This document shows, piece after piece, positions 1 through 7,144 of a DNA stretch of 64,000 nt. Source of the DNA: an uncultured Methylococcaceae bacterium (GTDB lineage: Bacteria; Pseudomonadota; Gammaproteobacteria; Methylococcales; Methylococcaceae). Under the pieces are notes generated by a model. The model was not told the origin of the DNA, did no database searches, and saw only the letters and a program-made list of their open reading frames with translations. The stretch covers positions 1 to 64,000 of the forward strand of contig CAIOOA010000028.1 of assembly GCA_903859815.1 (NCBI GenBank). Direction: 5' to 3'. How positions within the stretch are numbered: the first letter of the stretch is position 1; each line of letters starts with the position of its first letter. A program made the position numbers and the translations under genes.

Positions 1-86
1 CCAGTCACAGGGACGTGAAACTAGGATTTGCCAGTCATGTTTAATCAGACACTTATGAACCGACAAGTTACCGTCCATGGCACTGG

Positions 87-109
87 ATTCCGGCAGTCCA
101 TGCCGGAAT
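87..109. repeat. Short dispersed-type palindrome (9-bp stem)
   Basis: ATTCCGGCA at 87-95 pairs perfectly with TGCCGGAAT at 101-109 around a 5-nt loop. The wording GGATTCCGGC..GCCGGAATGACG is a common intergenic palindrome in proteobacterial genomes (recollection, not searched). No second copy was noticed in this window. Function unknown. Confidence 0.7.
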
Positions 110-177
110 GACGGCGTTTTAGCCATAATGAGAATTGCTGCGCATTATATAGAATGTTGTAAACTTCTCATCAAATC

Positions 178-530
178 GCCATGAACTTGCTATCAAGGCG
201 ACACAACCTCTTATCATATTGCCATGACCTTCTTATCAAGGTGGCATGACCTTCTTATCATGTTGCCATGACCTTGTTATCAAGGTGGCATGACCTTCTT
301 ATCATGTTGCCATGACCTTGTTATCAAGGTGACTCGACCTTCTTATCATGTTGCCATGACCTTGCCATCAAGGTGGCATGACCTTCTTATCATGTTGCCA
401 TGACCTTGCTATCAAGGTGGCATGACCTTCTTATCATGTTGCCATGACCTTGCTATCAAGGTGGCATCATCTTCTTATCATGTTGCCATGACCTTGTAAT
501 CAACATCACATGACCTTGTTAGCAAGGTTT
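178..530. repeat. 44-bp tandem repeat built from two alternating 22-bp hairpin half-units, about 8 copies
   Basis: Two related half-units alternate: type A (221-243, 265-287, 309-331, 353-375, 397-419, 441-463, 485-507) and type B (244-264, 288-308, 332-352, 376-396, 420-440, 464-484). Type A contains ACCTTG-NTAT-CAAGGT, a 6-bp stem with a 4-nt loop. Type B contains CATGA..TCATG, a 5-bp stem. The 44-bp period is not a multiple of three and no frame stays open, so the array is non-coding. Edge copies at 178-220 and 508-530 are degenerate, as expected of an ageing array. It lies upstream of the fibronectin-III gene. Confidence 0.9.
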
Positions 531-676
531 GATGGCCTTGCCCTCACCCTGCGCAAAAATTACCCAAAAACGGTTAATATTCACTTGAAATCCGTTTGCA
601 AGTTACCGACAATCACACATAAGTTAAAAGGCTTATTCCAACTAAATCAGTCAACAATAATGATGGGAGAACCACC

Positions 677-1321
677 ATGCAACCTAAACTTGTCATCGCA
701 TTTACCACCCACAGTGAGGCGGATTTCCAAGCCAAGGTAGGCCACATTCTTGCCTCATTAACGAATAATCCTCACTTTCCTGAACCATGGCCAGAACCCG
801 TCCCGTCCTTGGCCCAACTCAATGAAGCGTATAGGGTTTATCTGGATGCCTACCATGCAAGCTTGACACACGACTCGTTGAAAATCAGGCAACGCGACGC
901 AGCACGCAAAGCCTTGATCGAACTGCTAAAACAACTTGTCAATTATCTGGAATTGGTGGCGCATTCTGATACAGACAAACTGTCAACCACCGGCTTTGAC
1001 CTGCGCAGGGATACTGTGCGTGGCATTCATGGCGGCACATTGCCAGCCCCTGACGGCTTCCGTGCTTCACACGGCCCGAAAAGCGGAACCGCCATGCTGC
1101 ATGTCGCACGATTGGCCGGGGCGAAAAGCTATGAAGTACAGATAGCACAAGGCGACCCTTCCATCGAGGAAAATTGGAAAACCGTCACCACTTCGGCGAC
1201 CGGTTCCCACATGTTGATTGAAGGCTTGACTCCCGGTCAGACCTATTGGTTCCGCGTCCGCGCCATTGGCAGTGGCGGGGCAGGATTATGGACTACTCCT
1301 GTCAACCTAATTGTGGTTTGA
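677..1321 (+). CDS. Fibronectin type III domain protein
   Basis: This 214-aa protein has a purine-rich site (GGGAGA) ahead of the ATG. Residues 1-110 are helical and unassigned. Residues about 120-214 have the fibronectin-III pattern: proline-rich entry, central SYEVQIA strand, the LTPGQTYWFRVRAIG segment typical of strands E-F, and a final strand ending at the C terminus. No signal peptide is visible. FN3 domains are binding or spacer modules, so the ligand is unknown. The gene stands alone between the tandem repeat array and the decayed toxin-antitoxin genes. Domain call is firm; function is not. Confidence 0.85.
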   Translation: MQPKLVIAFTTHSEADFQAKVGHILASLTNNPHFPEPWPEPVPSLAQLNEAYRVYLDAYHASLTHDSLKIRQRDAARKALIELLKQLVNYLELVAHSDTDKLSTTGFDLRRDTVRGIHGGTLPAPDGFRASHGPKSGTAMLHVARLAGAKSYEVQIAQGDPSIEENWKTVTTSATGSHMLIEGLTPGQTYWFRVRAIGSGGAGLWTTPVNLIVV

Positions 1322-1406
1322 AGATTGTTTGATGATAATCTAGCGATAGGTTGCGGGGAGCTTGAAAACCGCACCCTATCGCCCTTAATCAGAGAGAAAG
1401 ACTACA

Positions 1407-1573
1407 ATGAAATATATCGAACTGATTATAAAACTCCAAGCCCTACCAGCGGAAAGCAAGCTGAAATATTCGATTTTGTCGAGTTTCTTGCCGTCCGCTT
1501 CGGCAAAGCGAAGGGTACATCGTTTGCTCCCGACGAGTGGAGCGAAGCCGAATTTTCTGAGTTTACCATATGA
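1407..1573 (+). pseudogene. DUF2281-like (VapB-type antitoxin-like) gene, frameshifted
   Basis: The reading frame from ATG 1407 begins MKYIELIIKLQALPAESK, the normal start of small DUF2281-like proteins. The continuation (EIFDFVEFLAVRFGK, ending with FTI and TGA at 1573) lies in another frame. One G missing near 1461-1463 (aagctgaaa where aagctggaaa is expected) accounts for the shift. As read, translation gives a 61-aa hybrid ending at 1592. DUF2281-like proteins are usually antitoxin-side partners. It sits directly upstream of a TumE-like toxin gene that is also frameshifted, so it is treated as decayed unless the base is a sequencing error. Confidence 0.65.
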
Positions 1574-1581
1574 TATAATTC

Positions 1582-1945
1582 ATGAATCATGAATCGGGAA
1601 TAGAAACGCTCTTGGAACTTGATCAACAGATTCTTGATCAGGGGAATGGCTACTGGATAAAAATTGAAGCCAAACGAGTTACGCAAACCAAAGAAATTCC
1701 GCATGGTATACGGTACTCTTTGACCTTGCATGAACCGTATGGCAAACGTATCTTGGGCTATGACAACGCTCATGCCGTCAAGCCCCCCAAAAAATTCAAA
1801 TTTGCCGGACAGCGTCTGCCTTATGACCACAAGCATCGGCATATCAGTGACCAAGGTACACCTTAAGACTCAGAATGCTTATCAACTTTTGTTAGATTTC
1901 TTTGCAGAGGTTGACAGGGTTTTGGAGGAGATTAGAAAGCTATGA
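1582..1945 (+). pseudogene. TumE-like (DUF6516) toxin gene, frameshifted near the 3' end
   Basis: From ATG 1582 the frame encodes 94 residues with the DUF6516/TumE hallmarks RILGYDNAH and the late YDHKHRHIS segment, then stops at 1866. The expected C-terminal helix (YQLLLDFFAEVDRVLEEI) is present in the next frame to 1945, so a +1 shift near 1855-1866 removes the last ~27 residues. TumE-family toxins are normally paired with an HVO_A0114-type DNA-binding protein, and exactly that gene follows, overlapping by 4 bases. The toxin is probably inactive while the regulator remains intact. Confidence 0.7.
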
Positions 1946-2289
1946 AAACAGTCACAATTGGCATCCTGCCCCAAGAAAAAATGCGGGAGCGGATGCTGGC
2001 TATTGCCAAAGGCGAATACAAACCGGAAGCCTCAGAACCAAAAATATGGTTTACCTCAATGCGTTCGCTGGCCGAAGTATTGAGTGACGACAACAGGGCA
2101 CTGCTGAAAATCATTGAGGAAGCTAATCCAGAATCAATTTCTTCTTTGGCTGCTATCACAGGAAGAGAACCAAGCAATCTTTCTCGTACCCTGAAAACTA
2201 TGTCGAATTATGGTTTGGTGGAAATGCGGCATGAAAAGAATCATATTAGACCAATTGCCGTGGCTACTGTGTTTCAGATTTTTGCTTGA
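1942..2289 (+). CDS. HVO_A0114-like putative DNA-binding regulator (TumE partner)
   Basis: A 115-aa protein with a winged-helix pattern: residues 45-100 hold ALLKIIEEANPESISSLAAI, then REPSNLSRTLKTMSNYGLVEM, a typical recognition helix followed by a wing. This matches the COG4190/HVO_A0114 group found next to DUF6516 (TumE) toxins, where it acts as the antitoxin and probably as autoregulator. The ATG overlaps the end of the shifted toxin frame (ATGAAAACAG at 1942), consistent with coupled translation in the ancestral module. It looks intact, so it is probably an orphan antitoxin or regulator now. Confidence 0.75.
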   Translation: MKTVTIGILPQEKMRERMLAIAKGEYKPEASEPKIWFTSMRSLAEVLSDDNRALLKIIEEANPESISSLAAITGREPSNLSRTLKTMSNYGLVEMRHEKNHIRPIAVATVFQIFA

Positions 2290-2374
2290 GTGACCAATAG
2301 TCGCATCATTTGAGATAAATCATACTTCGCATTAAGCTAGTGAGATAACAGTACAACGACCTTGAGGTAATTAC

Positions 2375-2620
2375 ATGACTGCTGCTGTTCGTTGGACTGT
2401 ACACGTTTCACCCGATACTAATCTGGCTTTGCGTGACTTTCTGAATACGCCAAACTTGGACACCGAAGAGGCTTCCAAATTTATCAAAGAAGCCGTCCGT
2501 TGGCGGATGCTCGATAATGATGTGCAGACCATCAAAGATCGAAAATAAAACATGTCTGCCGAGGAACTTCAAGTAATTATTGACAACAGCGTGATAGAAG
2601 AACGAAAGGCGATGAATGGT
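2375..2620 (+). pseudogene. Ribbon-helix-helix antitoxin with an in-frame stop
   Basis: ATG 2375 opens a 57-aa frame (start MTAAVRWTVHVSPD) with the ribbon-helix-helix pattern: a short strand, an LALRDFL helix, then FIKEAVRWRMLD. It stops at TAA 2546-2548. The same frame continues with NMSAEELQVIIDNSVIEE, the usual tail of this antitoxin type (EEL..LID), so the stop is a nonsense change within the gene and not its natural end. A 57-aa product could still fold as an RHH dimer. The adjoining toxin is headless, so the module is dead. Confidence 0.6.
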
Positions 2621-2816
2621 CAACGCCATTCGGCATCTTGCAATGACTTACGAACCCTTGCCATGGGTTGAACTTTCGCCAGACCAAGATGACGATTGGC
2701 TGCTTGCCGTCGCGCAAGTGCCTAGGGCTGAGTATTTAGTCACGGGTGACAAAAGTGATTTGTTGGCACTGCGGCACTATGGGGTTACGCGGTTTCTTAC
2801 AGCTAGAGAGTTTTAG
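2616..2816 (+). pseudogene. C-terminal remnant of a PIN-domain toxin
   Basis: The 66-aa frame carries the second half of a COG1569-type PIN domain: SPDQDDDWLLAVAQ (an acidic active-site segment), AEYLVTGDKSDLLAL, then GVTRFLTAREF at the end. The N-terminal half with the first catalytic aspartate (usually MRVVLDTN) is absent. The remnant joins directly onto the RHH antitoxin tail, so an internal deletion of roughly 200 bases probably fused the two. It should have no nuclease activity. Confidence 0.65.
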
Positions 2817-2894
2817 ATAAGATAAGTTAATTTGATTGAGTTGAGTTCATGGAGTATATTTTGCAGAGGACATTCTGCTAAGATTTACATCCGA

Positions 2895-2919
2895 CGCATT
2901 ACGCTAAATCGCTAATGTG
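2895..2919. repeat. Degenerate CATTA..TAATG palindrome, copy 1
   Basis: CGCATTA at 2895-2901 can pair with TAATGTG at 2913-2919 (one G-T pair). Similar imperfect palindromes occur at 4743-4767 and 5834-5869, each at a boundary between toxin-antitoxin or defence genes. They resemble degenerate copies of a small intergenic palindromic repeat. Confidence 0.5.
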
Positions 2920-2971
2920 CCCTTCGCAGACCATTTTATTTAAAATTAAGTTTATATTTAACGTATAAAAA

Positions 2972-4684
2972 ATGAAAATTGAAGCAAACGATAAAGAAGT
3001 TCGAGATATATTTTCCTTAGGATATTTCAAAATCCCTAGATTTCAAAGGCCATATTCTTGGGGGCATGATGAAGTAAATAACTTTTGGCAAGATGTTATT
3101 CAAAATAATAATGATCCTTATTTTATTGGCTCCATGGTTGTATATCAGGAAAACAAACCATATTTTGGGATAGTTGATGGGCAGCAACGATTAACCACGA
3201 TTACCTTGATTTTTGCAGCCATTAGAAATGCATTTCTTAAATTGGGTGAACAAAACTTAGCAAGAGGGATACATTTTTATATTGAAAAACCAAATATTGA
3301 TAACAAGGAAGAATTCATACTTAATTCAGAAACCTCATTCCCATACCTCCAAAACCACATACAAAGCTATAATGGCCTTCAAGTTCAATGTAATGTAGGG
3401 TCTGAAGAACAAAATCTTAAATATGCGTTTGACTTCATTGTAGATGGGCTAAACGCAGTTTTGCCACAATCAATATGTAGTGAAAAGCACTATCAACTAT
3501 GTCTTTTTGATGACAGTAAAGCTGATACTTTACAGAAGCTTAAAATGATTAGAGATAAAATCCTAGCATTAAAACTAGTATTTATACAATTGGACAACGA
3601 GGAAGATGCTTATTTAATATTTGAAACTTTAAATGCTAGAGGTCGTGACTTAACAACGTCAGATCTGGTTAAAAATCATTTACTTAAAAAATTGAAATCC
3701 AAAAATATACACAATGATCCTGCTAACATAATTTGGAATAGAATTTTGAAGCGTTTTGATGATTCAGGATTCCAAAATGGAATGGATTCATTCCTTTATC
3801 ATTTTTGGTTGTCTGGAAAAAGTTACACTACCGATAAGAACTTATTTTCTGAATTAAAAAAACAAGCAGATGATGAAGATAGTGCTCGAAAATTATTAGA
3901 TGAACTCCAGAAAAACGCCGATTATTACTTGAGTATTATTTCGCCCAGTACTTACAAGTGGACACCTGAACAATTAAATATAAAACAAACTTTAGAAGCT
4001 CTTGTATATTTTAATGTCAAACAACAATCCCCCATGGTATTATCACTTATCCGTGCATATAAAGAAAAGAAATTGTCTTTAAAAATGTTAACTACGACTT
4101 TGGAAAAAATTGAGTTTTTCCATTTTGTATTTAATTCAGTAACATCCCAGCGTTCTTCGGGCGGCATACAAACTCATTATTCAAAATATGCAATCATGCT
4201 AACTGAAGCAAATGGTAACCCTGAAGTCCAGAGCGTCATCAATGGTCTATTGTCAGGACTAAAAGATAGATTACCTAGTTATAATGAATTTGAGGCAACC
4301 TTTATAGAACTTAACTATACTTCAAGGAAAACAAAAAACAAATCAGTTATACGTTATGCGCTAAAAAAACAACTTGGTAACAATCCTAATGGACTAGCTA
4401 TTGATTATAATGCGATGAGTATAGAGCATATTATCCCAGAAGATAAAATAGAAGATTATTGTGATAGAAATGAGGAAATAGGAAATATAGGAAACCTCAT
4501 TCTTGTGGACAAGAAAACAAATTCAGAAGATTTAATTAATCTCGGATTTTATGAAAAAAAACGCATTTTACTTCAAAAAAACTATCCTTTGGATGATTTT
4601 ATTTTGAACACACATGAATGGAATATTGAAAAAATAAAAAGTAGAGCTAAATATTTAGCAAAAAAATTATATGATAACTGGTAA
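2972..4684 (+). CDS. DUF262/DUF1524 protein, GmrSD-like putative nuclease of a defence system
   Basis: A 570-aa protein with both halves of the GmrS/GmrD architecture on one chain. The N terminus has the DUF262 ParB-like motif IPRFQRPYSW and VDGQQRLTT (about residues 68-76), which in this family binds and hydrolyses nucleotide. The C terminus has the DUF1524 HNH-like nuclease motif SIEHIIPE (His 486) followed by IGNIGNLILV. GmrSD is a type IV system cutting modified phage DNA; related single-chain proteins occur in several defence systems. The gene is much more AT-rich than the genes around it and stands alone, suggesting recent transfer. The target is not deducible. Confidence 0.85.
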   Translation: MKIEANDKEVRDIFSLGYFKIPRFQRPYSWGHDEVNNFWQDVIQNNNDPYFIGSMVVYQENKPYFGIVDGQQRLTTITLIFAAIRNAFLKLGEQNLARGIHFYIEKPNIDNKEEFILNSETSFPYLQNHIQSYNGLQVQCNVGSEEQNLKYAFDFIVDGLNAVLPQSICSEKHYQLCLFDDSKADTLQKLKMIRDKILALKLVFIQLDNEEDAYLIFETLNARGRDLTTSDLVKNHLLKKLKSKNIHNDPANIIWNRILKRFDDSGFQNGMDSFLYHFWLSGKSYTTDKNLFSELKKQADDEDSARKLLDELQKNADYYLSIISPSTYKWTPEQLNIKQTLEALVYFNVKQQSPMVLSLIRAYKEKKLSLKMLTTTLEKIEFFHFVFNSVTSQRSSGGIQTHYSKYAIMLTEANGNPEVQSVINGLLSGLKDRLPSYNEFEATFIELNYTSRKTKNKSVIRYALKKQLGNNPNGLAIDYNAMSIEHIIPEDKIEDYCDRNEEIGNIGNLILVDKKTNSEDLINLGFYEKKRILLQKNYPLDDFILNTHEWNIEKIKSRAKYLAKKLYDNW

Positions 4685-4742
4685 GATGGCTTTATTTTTT
4701 AGTGTTCCGAACATAGAATAAGGGTAATTAAATCCGCAAGGT

Positions 4743-4767
4743 GCATTAGCAGTACTCCGCGTAATGC
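4743..4767. repeat. Degenerate CATTA..TAATG palindrome, copy 2
   Basis: GCATTA at 4743-4748 pairs with TAATGC at 4762-4767. It lies between the DUF262 gene and the small gene at 4825, and resembles the palindromes at 2895-2919 and 5834-5869. Confidence 0.5.
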
Positions 4768-4824
4768 TCCGAATGTAGAACCATAGCCAATGCTCGTTCC
4801 AAAGTATCTTAAGAGATTACTCTA

Positions 4825-5046
4825 ATGAACATCACCGATTTGATTACAGCAAAAGTCGTCGATTTGCCACCTGATCATCAAGCCGAGGTTCTCCGGTATG
4901 TCTTGGCATTGACAGGGGAACCCCCTTATCCAGAACCCCATAACCCGGAACGGACAGCCGTTATTCTGCAAAGGACTTGGGGTGCATGGGGTAATATGAG
5001 CCATGAAGAATTAGATTCCACATTGGCTATAATGCGCGATGAATAG
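4825..5046 (+). CDS. Small VapB/DUF2281-like hypothetical protein
   Basis: A 73-aa protein starting MNITDLITAKVVDLPPDHQAEVLRYVLAL. The LPP..QAEVLRYV helix resembles the LPEDK..EVLDF signature of DUF2281-like antitoxin-side proteins. The C-terminal half is rich in Pro, Trp and Glu. No toxin follows directly; the next gene is a UPF0175 antitoxin 88 bases downstream. The gene and its flanks (4810-5099) are repeated at 5903-6188, where the copy has lost its start codon. It could be a third component of, or passenger on, the toxin-antitoxin block. Family call is tentative. Confidence 0.6.
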   Translation: MNITDLITAKVVDLPPDHQAEVLRYVLALTGEPPYPEPHNPERTAVILQRTWGAWGNMSHEELDSTLAIMRDE

Positions 5047-5134
5047 GATCGCAATGAAGCTTAGCCTGACATTCAGCCATGAGTGATTATAGTGTCGTTA
5101 CCATTGTTACCATTAAATCGGATTAAGACAAACT

Positions 5135-5362
5135 ATGCAAACCCTACAACTACGCTTACCGGACTTCGTGGACATAGACACACAGGAATTGACACTGATT
5201 CTCGCCTCTCGCCTGTATGAACAAGGCAAGCTGTCCATCGGACAAGCCGCCGAATTGGCGGGACTACCCAAGCGGGCTTTCATGGAATTATTGGGCCGGG
5301 CCAATGTGTCGGCTTTTAATTATGACCCCGATGAGTTAGAGCGGGATATGCGCAATGCCTGA
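5135..5362 (+). CDS. UPF0175 family antitoxin
   Basis: A 75-aa protein with the UPF0175 (COG2886) pattern: a short N-terminal strand, LILASRLYEQGKLSIGQAAELAGL, then KRAFMELLGRANV and an acidic tail containing YDPDELERD. This is a helix-turn-helix-like antitoxin that pairs with a DUF3368 PIN-type toxin, and that gene follows with an 8-base overlap. The pair looks complete and undamaged, unlike the modules at 1407-2816. Antitoxins of this type usually repress their own operon; no operator was identified. Confidence 0.85.
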   Translation: MQTLQLRLPDFVDIDTQELTLILASRLYEQGKLSIGQAAELAGLPKRAFMELLGRANVSAFNYDPDELERDMRNA

Positions 5363-5813
5363 TATGCTATCCAATACCAGTTGCTTAATTGCATTGGATA
5401 ATATTAGACAATTGGATTTATTGCATAGCCTTTACGACATTATTCATATTTCCGAAGAAGTCGCGGCTGAGTTTGGCGTATTGGTTCCCGCTTGGATTAA
5501 GGTTCATTCGGTGCAGGATAAAACCAAACTGGATATTCTGCATAATCTAGTTGACTTGGGCGAAGCAAGCACTATCGCCTTAGCCTATCAATTCGATGAT
5601 GTAACCTTGATTCTCGATGACCGCAAGGCAAGGAAGCTGGCTGATAATCTAAAACTGCGTTTCACTGGCTTGTTGGGTGTTTTAATAAAGGCTAAGCAAA
5701 CTGGCATCATTGATTCTGTGGACAATGTCTTGGCTAGGCTTAAATCCGCTGGTTTTAGATTTTCTCCCGCCATGGAAATACAAGCATTGCGCTTGGCTGG
5801 CGAGTGGGAATGA
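5355..5813 (+). CDS. DUF3368 family PIN-domain toxin
   Basis: A 152-aa protein with the DUF3368 (COG2405) layout: SNTSCLIALDN near the start (usually SDTSPLIAL; here the usual Asp of DTS is Asn), LGEASTIALAY in the middle (acidic site), and LILDDRKARKLA before a C-terminal FTGLLGVLIKAK helix. These proteins are PIN-fold ribonuclease toxins. Start is ATG 5355, or the internal ATG 5364 giving MLSNTS. Overlap with the UPF0175 antitoxin implies coupled translation. The D-to-N change in the first motif could weaken metal binding. Confidence 0.85.
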   Translation: MPDMLSNTSCLIALDNIRQLDLLHSLYDIIHISEEVAAEFGVLVPAWIKVHSVQDKTKLDILHNLVDLGEASTIALAYQFDDVTLILDDRKARKLADNLKLRFTGLLGVLIKAKQTGIIDSVDNVLARLKSAGFRFSPAMEIQALRLAGEWE

Positions 5814-5833
5814 AGCGCATTAGGACCGTAAGG

Positions 5834-5869
5834 CACATTAGAGGTACTCCACTTAAAGAGCCTAATGTG
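5834..5869. repeat. Degenerate CATTA..TAATG palindrome, copy 3
   Basis: CACATTAG at 5834-5841 pairs perfectly with CTAATGTG at 5862-5869. It lies just after the DUF3368 toxin gene and ahead of the duplicated segment, matching the position of copy 2 ahead of the first copy of that segment. Confidence 0.55.
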
Positions 5870-5922
5870 GAACCTTAGCCTAAGATTGTTCCAAATTAAC
5901 TTAAGAGATTACTCTAAAAAAT

Positions 5923-6138
5923 CATCACCGATTTGATTACAGAAAAGTCGTCGATTTGCCACCTGATCATCAAGCCGAGGTTCTCCGGTATGTCTTAGCA
6001 TTGACAAGGAACCCCCTTATCCAGAACCCCATAACCTAGAACGGACAGCCGTTATTCTGCAAAGGACTTGGGGTGCATTGGGGTAATATGAGCCGTGAAG
6101 AATTAGATTCCACATTGGCTATAATGCGCGATGAATAG
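5923..6138 (+). pseudogene. Dead duplicate of the small gene at 4825-5046
   Basis: The segment 5903-6188 repeats 4810-5099 almost base for base. In this copy the start context ctctaatgaac has become ctctaaaaaatc, removing the ATG. Single-base losses (attacagaaaag for attacagcaaaag; acaaggaaccc for acaggggaaccc) and an insertion (gcattgggg for gcatgggg) break the frame. The direct repeats bracket the intact UPF0175/DUF3368 pair. Confidence 0.85.
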
Positions 6139-6230
6139 GATCGCAATGAAGCTTAGCCTGACATTCAGCCATGAGTTATAGTGTTGTCGATACTAGAATT
6201 CCATCATCAATTTATGAGGCGTAACAAACA

Positions 6231-6584
6231 ATGCAACTGACACTAGACATTTCTGATGAACTTGCCTCTCGTATTGGCAACAAGAGTGCGCGATTACCGC
6301 AAATTATTGCTTTGGGGTTAAGGGAAATGGATGCTGAAGGTGCTTCCGGCTTCAAAGGTTTGGCTGATGTATTGGAATTCCTCGCTAGTCTTCCTTTGCC
6401 AGAGCAAATTCTTGCACTCCGCCCTTGCGAACAATTGCAAAATGAAATTGGCGATCTGCTAACAAAAAACAGAGAGGGAAGCCTTACCGATGATGAAGAG
6501 CAGCAATGGCAACACTATCAATATATTGAACACTTGGTGCGCAAAGCTAAAATTCGTGCCGCTACCCAACTTACCCAAGCGTGA
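6231..6584 (+). CDS. Hypothetical protein paired with an HNH gene
   Basis: A 117-aa protein beginning MQLTLDISDELASRI with an LPQIIALGLREM segment, a pattern of small proteins often encoded just before HNH or PIN genes. The C-terminal half (about 75-117) is charged and helical (LTDDEEQQWQHYQYIEHLV). Its TGA overlaps the GTG of the truncated HNH gene that follows (GTGA at 6581-6584), so they formed a two-gene unit. I do not recognise a named family; an antitoxin-like role is only suggested by position and size. Confidence 0.6.
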   Translation: MQLTLDISDELASRIGNKSARLPQIIALGLREMDAEGASGFKGLADVLEFLASLPLPEQILALRPCEQLQNEIGDLLTKNREGSLTDDEEQQWQHYQYIEHLVRKAKIRAATQLTQA

Positions 6585-6763
6585 GCCATACCCACATATC
6601 GGCCTCACTGCGCCGAAAGGTTTTTGAGAAAGCCGGGGGGCGATGCGAGTATTGCGGATTGCCGGAACGCTTTAGCTTTGCTGTCCATCAAATCGACCAT
6701 ACCATCATCAAACCGACAACAACTTCTCTCCTAGGTATCAAGAGCTTGCTGCCTATCACTTAG
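6581..6763 (+). pseudogene. Truncated HNH endonuclease
   Basis: GTG start overlapping the previous stop. The first ~45 residues are a clear HNH beginning: SASLRRKVFEKAGGRCEYCG (the CxxC zinc pair), then AVHQIDHTI, the usual HEVDH motif. Full proteins of this type continue for another 60-100 residues with the catalytic His/Asn segment. Here similarity ends around 6705, and the frame closes after IIKPTTTSLLGIKS. Metal-binding and catalytic parts are missing, so the product is presumably inactive. Confidence 0.7.
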
Positions 6764-7144
6764 CGCAACAGTAATATCCTTTCCTCGCCACTCCTTTCAT
6801 TGCACCTTCTTTTACCTTCAATCTCTATTGCAAGCCCCTGACAAATATTAGAGGGCTGCATTTTAAACCATGAATCCAATAGCGTTTTGGACAATTCTCT
6901 TCCTCTATTTACTTTACCTATTTCTCACAATAAGCCACACATATTGACTATCGATTGTCGTTTGATATTGAGTGTTTTTATTTCGTTGACAAAATATAAA
7001 AAGGATGTAAGGCTTTAATGCGAGCAAGCCAAATCAAGAGCTTGAACCCTTATCAATTGTATGGACAGGAGAAGATTAACGAGAAAACTTAACACCTAAA
7101 CTCAAGTGGTCACTACCTTTAAATAAAAAAAGAATAGAGGAGTT
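6764..7144. other. Intergenic region upstream of the oxidase gene set
   Basis: No gene was found in these 381 bases. A TTGACA hexamer sits at 6986-6991 with a TATAAA only a few bases later and a TTTAAT at about 7014, so no well-spaced sigma-70 promoter can be fixed. A good ribosome binding site (GAGGAG) precedes the multicopper oxidase start. The promoter of the four-gene set probably lies here. Confidence 0.4.

Noticed and set aside
178-530. Array considered as CRISPR
   Set aside because: Units are contiguous with no unique spacers, and no cas genes are present.
510-740. Open frame overlapping the end of the tandem repeat and the FN3 gene start
   Set aside because: It has no family pattern, includes repeat DNA and overlaps a well-supported gene in another frame.
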